Shown here: piece after piece, positions 61,631 to 64,000 of the stretch
Layout of the letters: every line of letters begins with the position of its first letter
Position numbering within the stretch: position 1 is the stretch's first letter
From: Meconema thalassinum
Lineage: Eukaryota; Arthropoda; Insecta; Orthoptera; Tettigoniidae
DNA: 64,000 bases
Assembly (NCBI GenBank): GCA_946902985.2
Contig: CAMPQE020000053.1
Span: 620,001 to 684,000 of the forward strand
Direction of reading: 5' to 3'
Translations under genes and position numbers: made by a program
Notes under the pieces: generated by a model
What the model was told of the DNA's origin: nothing
Databases searched by the model: none
What the model saw: only the letters and a program-made list of their open reading frames with translations

Positions 61631-61870
61631 CTTGCCTCCATCACCACCAGATTTACATCACGTAATATCCTGTGCTTGTCAAGGTAAGTGCAACAAGAAC
61701 TGTGAGTGCCAGAATAGTTGGACTGAAATGTTCAACATTGTGTAGTTACTGCGCCAGACACGGTTGTAGGAACAAAGATGCAGATGACCAAATAGAAAAT
61801 GAAGAGGAGGTTCTTGGGATCAATTACCTGATATTGAGGAATATTAATGTTAAACACTATTGCTGATTAA
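61631..61870 (+). pseudogene. HAxTGCDT-family gene: C-terminal cysteine cluster
   Basis: The frame right after the BEL duplication reads LPPSPPDLHHVISCACQGKC and NKNCECQNSW, then, after frame changes, GLKCSTLCSYCARHGCRNKD and an acidic tail (IENEEEVLG). LPPAP..LL..I.C.C..GC....C.CRK.GL.CS..C..C.G..C.N is the ending of this family, and it ends at TGA near 61863. It is in phase with the piece at 54.69 kb across the BEL. A frame break lies between its two halves. Confidence 0.55.
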
Positions 61871-63285
61871 GTGCCTTCTTTAAAGATTATAGTGCGTACT
61901 TATGTATGTCTTTTCTGTGTTAATATTAGATGTTAGGTAGATAATAAATTCCCATTTGCACAGTGTTTCTGAGGTTCAATCAATCCCCTTCCCTCTTTCA
62001 TCTCATCCCTCCTCCCCTCCCCCCTCCACATGCTGTGTTTTAGAATGCCTAATTTGTGTTGACCACAGCCATCAACTGCTCTATGCTAGCCATCTCACAA
62101 CACACACTCAACATCAACAACAAGGAAAATATATAACAGAATGGGGTTCGCCAATGCTTCCCCAGCCTACCATGCACATGTAAACATGCAATCACTTCTG
62201 ACACGAACAGACAGATGCAACTTATGGTGTAATATTTAAATGTAATATAAACAAACAAATAAGTAGCCTTCATCAATGCCTACACATTGCTCCAGAAACT
62301 ATATTAGGTATCCATTTCCAGCACCGTGTATGAGACACGCTGTCAAGCTATAAAATTGCAAAAGTGGAAGATGAAGAAACAAAAAATAAGGGAGAGACAT
62401 TGTAGAAAAACCTGACGTTCAACTAAACGTTCCTAGTTGCCTTCCCTCTGGTCCCCTGGCATCAATTATCTCTCACAGTATCACTGGACATTGCTAGTGT
62501 AATTAGCGCGGTCATTAGGTAATTAAATTAATTAGATCACCCAGTAGATTAATTCATTGAAACCAACACGATTGGGCGCCATTTTTATTTATATCTGGTA
62601 TACGTGGGAATTTTCCTGTTTTATACCCTCGTCTGAACATCCATATAAATAAAACTAAAGGGAGGGGAGCTTCATTGAGCTATAGTCATGTGGACAGCAA
62701 AGGAATCCTTCCTTGCTTTACTGGAGTTTGGGGACGAACTCCGCCCCGCTAGGAAATAAACTATAGCCCTGGGTGAAACAAAACCCACTAGGTACTGTGT
62801 GTGCCTCCTGTATTTCCAATCTAAAAGGGTTATGTAGTGATGGCTTATGTGCCCTTTTCACACCTAATTCCCAGGCTCCGAGAACTGTTGTCAGGGTCAT
62901 CTTCGGTTCTTAAAATGTTAATCTACTTATATGACTACTGGCGAACAAAATATTATGTGCACTCGAGTTTGAAGGTTGTTTGTGAAGTAAACAATAGACC
63001 TACATAAAATTCAATAACATCACCATATTAATCGTTCTATTTTACGCTAGTTCATGTAGGTTTGAAATATTTAGTTTATATTTTAATATTTTTGATCGCA
63101 GTTAGAACACAAAAAGTGCCCGTTTTTAAGCGTGTTTCAACCATGCGTCACATCTCCTGGATGCTTAAAGAAAACAAGATTAATTAAAAATTTATCCCTC
63201 ACAGGAATAACCATAAATCATCTCCCACTTCAAATGATTTTTAAATATTAATTAATTAATTAATTAATTCTTTTACATGATTGAC

Positions 63286-63335
<50 letters not shown>

Positions 63336-64000
63336 TAATAAAAATAATACTAAAAACACCCTCACTTCACTTCACTTGTTAGAGCTCAACAAGTTAACCT
63401 CGAAACAAAGGCCCTGGAAAATGGATTCCTCTAAAGAAATCATACTAATCTGATAAGGACAACCAGATAAAAATAAAATACACAAAAAACAACCCATATC
63501 AAAGGAAAAAACTCTTGCATAAAAATTTAGTGGAATGATCCATAAGCAAAATCTTAAACATCTGGTCGTATCTGGTTGTCATCTGAACTGTTCGCATTAT
63601 CAGATATGATTAGGGGTTGCTTACACAGCTAAACATACCCCCACGTGAATATAACATACGCTTTTTCAGCTCGATATACCCGGTAAACTGGGCGCAATGT
63701 ATTGGGTTTGACACTTCACAAAGAATCTAGTGGCATTTAAAAACAAAAATACTTGAATCGCTCGGCAACGGAGGAGTGGGTACAGATCCAAAATGCTTCC
63801 AATGGTGACTCGAAGAACCAAAGATGCCCACAGGCACACAACACAGATTAAACAAGGGGGAATGCAGGTTCATTCAACATGTACACATACTGAATATAAC
63901 ACATTTTGTTACAAAACGCGTGAGCCACAAAACAAGATAAGACACATTTTATGACTTGAACAAACTGGTCACCAACAGAAAAGTGGGATAAATAATTTGC
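61871..64000. other. No recognised gene; microsatellites
   Basis: A (TTAA)n-like tract is at 63248-63268 and (AAT)n at 63288-63348. Open frames at 61956-62183, 62049-62276 and 62718-62900 show no motif. I see nothing further up to the window end. Confidence 0.5.

Overview
The window reads as arthropod nuclear DNA, most likely an insect. AT-rich, low-complexity sequence alternates with dense layers of decayed mobile elements. Penelope, BEL/Pao, several APE-type LINEs, an RNase H-bearing LINE, piggyBac, hAT and Tc1/mariner remnants and tRNA-derived SINEs are present, along with a C2H2 zinc-finger array and ankyrin repeats. One SINE (53.3 kb) resembles repeats I associate with polyneopteran insects; that placement is an inference from memory. 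There are no bacterial operons, rRNA genes, true tRNA genes or CRISPR arrays.

Layout. 1.4-4.1 kb: Penelope-like element (minus). 4.35-5.63 kb: piggyBac remnant with TTAA ends. 6.18-8.3 kb: C2H2 zinc-finger exon whose 3' part has decayed. 8.8-9.5 kb: LINE C-terminus. 10.9-18.2 kb: ankyrin-repeat pseudogene region with a nuclease-fold-like N-terminal exon upstream at 18.2 kb, interrupted by a LINE (13.85-15.78 kb) and by a 1.5 kb non-coding element (16.35-17.83 kb). 18.4-22.0 kb: another LINE, split by a SINE. 23.3-24.06 kb: minisatellite. 26.9-28.7 kb: BED/hAT-like fragment and RNase H LINE end.

28.8-43.9 kb is the most notable part: a decayed endogenous adintovirus/Polinton (Maverick)-type virus. 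On the minus strand are pieces of a parvovirus-like phospholipase A2 protein, hexon-like major capsid protein, penton-like protein, adenain-like cysteine protease, pX-like core protein, a fibre-like protein, the integrase N-terminus, a conserved Polinton protein and an FtsK/HerA packaging ATPase. Two inhibitor-of-apoptosis (BIR) copies flank this block. On the plus strand at its left end is a cluster of small exon-like ORFs that look related to each other. No PolB was found. Every virion gene examined carries stops, frameshifts or insertions, so this is a fossil, not a functional virus.

44-49 kb holds non-coding dispersed and tandem repeats. 49.4-50.0 kb has two DNA-transposase tails. 50.06-52.44 kb is a long SINE split by a LINE. 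52.7-61.87 kb is a decayed gene of a family with an HAxTGCDT motif and a C-terminal cysteine cluster. That gene has been hit by two SINEs and a BEL/Pao element (148-149 bp LTRs, 5-bp target duplication, integrase missing), and the BEL was itself hit by a LINE with an uninterrupted endonuclease-RT frame. Nearly every insertion still has a readable target-site duplication, so the order of events can be reconstructed. 61.9-64 kb shows nothing beyond microsatellites.
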